This document shows, one piece after another, positions 62,663 to 64,000 of a DNA stretch of 64,000 nucleotides (its first letter is position 1; each line of letters opens with the position of its first letter). Source of the DNA: an uncultured Anaeroplasmataceae bacterium (lineage in GTDB: Bacteria > Bacillota_I > Bacilli_A > Acholeplasmatales > Anaeroplasmataceae); the NCBI GenBank assembly GCA_949840955.1, contig CATKXV010000010.1:1-64000 (forward strand), written 5' to 3'. The notes under the pieces were generated by a model that was not told where the DNA came from, searched no databases, and saw only the letters and a program-made list of their open reading frames with translations. Position numbers and translations under genes: made by a program.

Positions 62663-63382
62663 TTATCCCCCTAGTAAATTTGATCCAAACATCACATTAA
62701 AGGCAATGTCCCCATAGGCTAGGTAGACATCCTTTTTTACATATTTATTTTTTATTTTTATTTTAAAACTTTTTACCTCAAAGATAGGAATCCTTGTATT
62801 TGTACTCACACTATGAATTGAGATTGTTTTATAATAATGCCCTATCTGAATATTTTTCTTCAAAAATACAATGGGGATATTATCCTCCGTTGTAAGAAAA
62901 TTTCCTGTATCACAAAAGCCACTCAAATATATCGTTCTATTGTCGTCTTCTATCATCACCTCGTATTCTAATACATCTGGCCTAAAATGAAATTTTTTAT
63001 AAATTGCATATAAGGCAAATAAAACTAAAATACTGCCCAAACAAATTAAGACTACTGTAAAATGATTCATCATTTTATATAAAATTCCTGCACTCCCTCC
63101 CAAAGTAAAATTTAGCATTAAATAAATGAGACATAAGAATAATGCCTTCGTCGGTCTTTTAGTAATGAAAGGACATAAGGATATAATCATCATTAACAAA
63201 TAGCGATAGGGTTCAATTTGATATGGAATGAAGATATATAATAGAATGTAAATTCCATCTAAAAGACATGAAATACTTATAGCAATATTATTGGGTTTAA
63301 TTCTTAGCAGATAATATGCTATCTTCACAAAGCATAAGTGAATTATGATGTTCATAAGAACAAGGAGCTCTATATATTTCAT
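62663..63382 (-). CDS. spoIIGA: Sporulation sigma-E processing peptidase SpoIIGA
   Basis: 239 aa, shorter than the Bacillus protein (about 309 aa). Five N-terminal membrane helices, then a soluble aspartic-protease-like half with SGFCDTGN (catalytic Asp in DTGN) followed by IPIVFLK. It cleaves pro-SigE, encoded directly downstream. Upstream of its ATG, TATACT (minus strand) could be a -10. The missing part is at the C-terminus. Confidence 0.9.
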   Translation of the reverse strand: MKYIELLVLMNIIIHLCFVKIAYYLLRIKPNNIAISISCLLDGIYILLYIFIPYQIEPYRYLLMMIISLCPFITKRPTKALFLCLIYLMLNFTLGGSAGILYKMMNHFTVVLICLGSILVLFALYAIYKKFHFRPDVLEYEVMIEDDNRTIYLSGFCDTGNFLTTEDNIPIVFLKKNIQIGHYYKTISIHSVSTNTRIPIFEVKSFKIKIKNKYVKKDVYLAYGDIAFNVMFGSNLLGG

Positions 63383-63415
63383 GCTGCTAGTATACTCTAT
63401 TCCATCATAAAAAAA

Positions 63416-63456
63416 TGTAGAAAAAAAAGATAGCCTAAAATTATTTTTAGACTATC
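63416..63456 (-). terminator. Terminator of the phosphohexomutase gene
   Basis: GATAG...CTATC with inner CTAAAA/TTTTAG (63429-63456) forms a stem with one mismatch. The minus strand runs into eight T residues. Confidence 0.8.
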
Positions 63457-63483
63457 CTATAAATCCATAAATTTTATTTATAC

Positions 63484-64000
63484 TTATACAATTTTATTTA
63501 CAATATCCATAACTTCATTCGTTAGCTGAGATAGCTTTTCTTCTGCGGCCTTTGAGGTAGTTCCAACAACACCATAGTAAACCTTGAGCTTAGGCTCTGT
63601 TCCTGAAGGTCTTAATACAAACCACATATTATCATTTAAATAATATTTAATAACATTGCTCTTAGGCAAATGGATTGCTTCTGTTGTATGCGTCTTGTAA
63701 TTCGTTTTTACACTAAGCTTAACATCATCCTTAGCCAATAAATCAAAGCTCTTTAAAGCAATGTCATTGGTTCTAAAGTAGTCCATAATTCTTTGAATCT
63801 TCGCTGCACCCTCAAGTCCTTGTAAGCCTATATTTGTAATACCTTCTTTATAGTATCCATATTCCTCATAAACAGCATGTAGAGCATCTACCAAATCCAT
63901 ACCCTTTTCACGATAGTAGGCAGCTGTTTCGCAAAGCATTAAAATGGCTTGAATGGAGTCCTTATCTCTTACACAATCAGAAATAAGACAGCCATAGGAT
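63484..64000 (-). CDS. Phosphoglucomutase/phosphomannomutase, C-terminal part (cut by window edge)
   Basis: At least 172 codons; the gene continues beyond base 64000. The visible part starts with a segment like the family's ESYGYLVGDHVRDKD (here SYGCLISDCVRDKD). It ends with the domain-4 motif RPSGTEPKLKVYY, which binds the substrate phosphate. It converts hexose 1- and 6-phosphates. Because the first half is out of view, phosphoglucomutase versus phosphomannomutase cannot be decided. Confidence 0.88.
   Translation of the reverse strand, partial: SYGCLISDCVRDKDSIQAILMLCETAAYYREKGMDLVDALHAVYEEYGYYKEGITNIGLQGLEGAAKIQRIMDYFRTNDIALKSFDLLAKDDVKLSVKTNYKTHTTEAIHLPKSNVIKYYLNDNMWFVLRPSGTEPKLKVYYGVVGTTSKAAEEKLSQLTNEVMDIVNKIV

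Noticed and set aside
1-64000. CRISPR array, rRNA genes, intact prophage or replication origin
   Set aside because: No regularly spaced repeats, rRNA segments, phage structural genes or DnaA-box clusters were seen.

Overview
This 64 kb window is AT-rich, densely coded Bacillota (Firmicutes) chromosome. The window carries the endospore regulators spoIIGA-sigE-sigG, a cotE spore-coat gene and a CotH-type protein. It also carries the MEP isoprenoid enzymes Dxs and IspH, a superoxide reductase typical of anaerobes, and a THF riboswitch with an ECF-type folate transporter. Together these suggest a spore-forming, anaerobic, probably host-associated low-GC Bacilli/Erysipelotrichia-like lineage. The lineage is inferred from gene content only. 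Most genes are on the minus strand, in short operons separated by clear rho-independent terminators. Several promoters match TTGACA-N17-TATAAT exactly or nearly so.

Layout. 1-0.15 kb: three consecutive hairpins that resemble the end of an IS200/IS605-type element. 0.2-4.2 kb: superoxide reductase, then uppS-ispH converging on dxs (isoprenoid and undecaprenyl-phosphate supply). 4.3-12.6 kb: a seven-cysteine micro-protein, a TcdA-patatin fusion behind pepF, tmcAL, a Nudix hydrolase, a MATE exporter and a CPA2 antiporter. 12.6-22.5 kb: unknown envelope genes (one with a ribosomal-protein-L15-like domain), a minimal NHEJ pair (ku-ligD), engB with a PHP phosphoesterase, and an ABC exporter with an ArsR regulator. 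22.7-24.5 kb: the wreck of an integrative element beside tRNA-Arg(CCG), with a tyrosine-recombinase tail, repeated candidate arm sites, an HTH gene, a tiny membrane peptide and a PemK-like gene.

24.5-34.1 kb: GNAT, a duplicated OB-fold-like lipoprotein, then a minus-strand operon running CmpB-like protein, uvrC, a CotH lipoprotein with a sugar-binding-like tail, two CUT1 permeases and a solute-binding protein. 34.1-45.2 kb: rpoZ-gmk, rqcH with a methyltransferase, apeB with an acyl-ACP thioesterase behind a promoter/palindrome switch, hslO, a short RecQ, galE and an RsmC-like enzyme. 45.2-47.6 kb: ribosomal operon rplK-rplA-[L10 leader]-rplJ-rplL. 47.6-53.4 kb: HAD, MATE, AraC-GyrI, a GNAT lacking an ordinary start codon, a membrane domain fused to a FolT-like S component under a THF riboswitch, and cotE. 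53.5-64 kb: two overlapping ABC exporter genes, ychF, ppa, the spoIIG cluster, and the C-terminal part of a phosphohexomutase cut by the window edge.

No complete undescribed defence or biosynthetic system is evident. The strongest candidates for new biology are the TcdA-patatin fusion, the riboswitch-controlled FolT fusion, the CotH protein in a sugar-import operon, the L15-domain membrane protein, the Cys-rich micro-protein, and the tRNA-Arg element remnant with its peptide/RNA module. All names come from reading motifs by eye; no database search was run.
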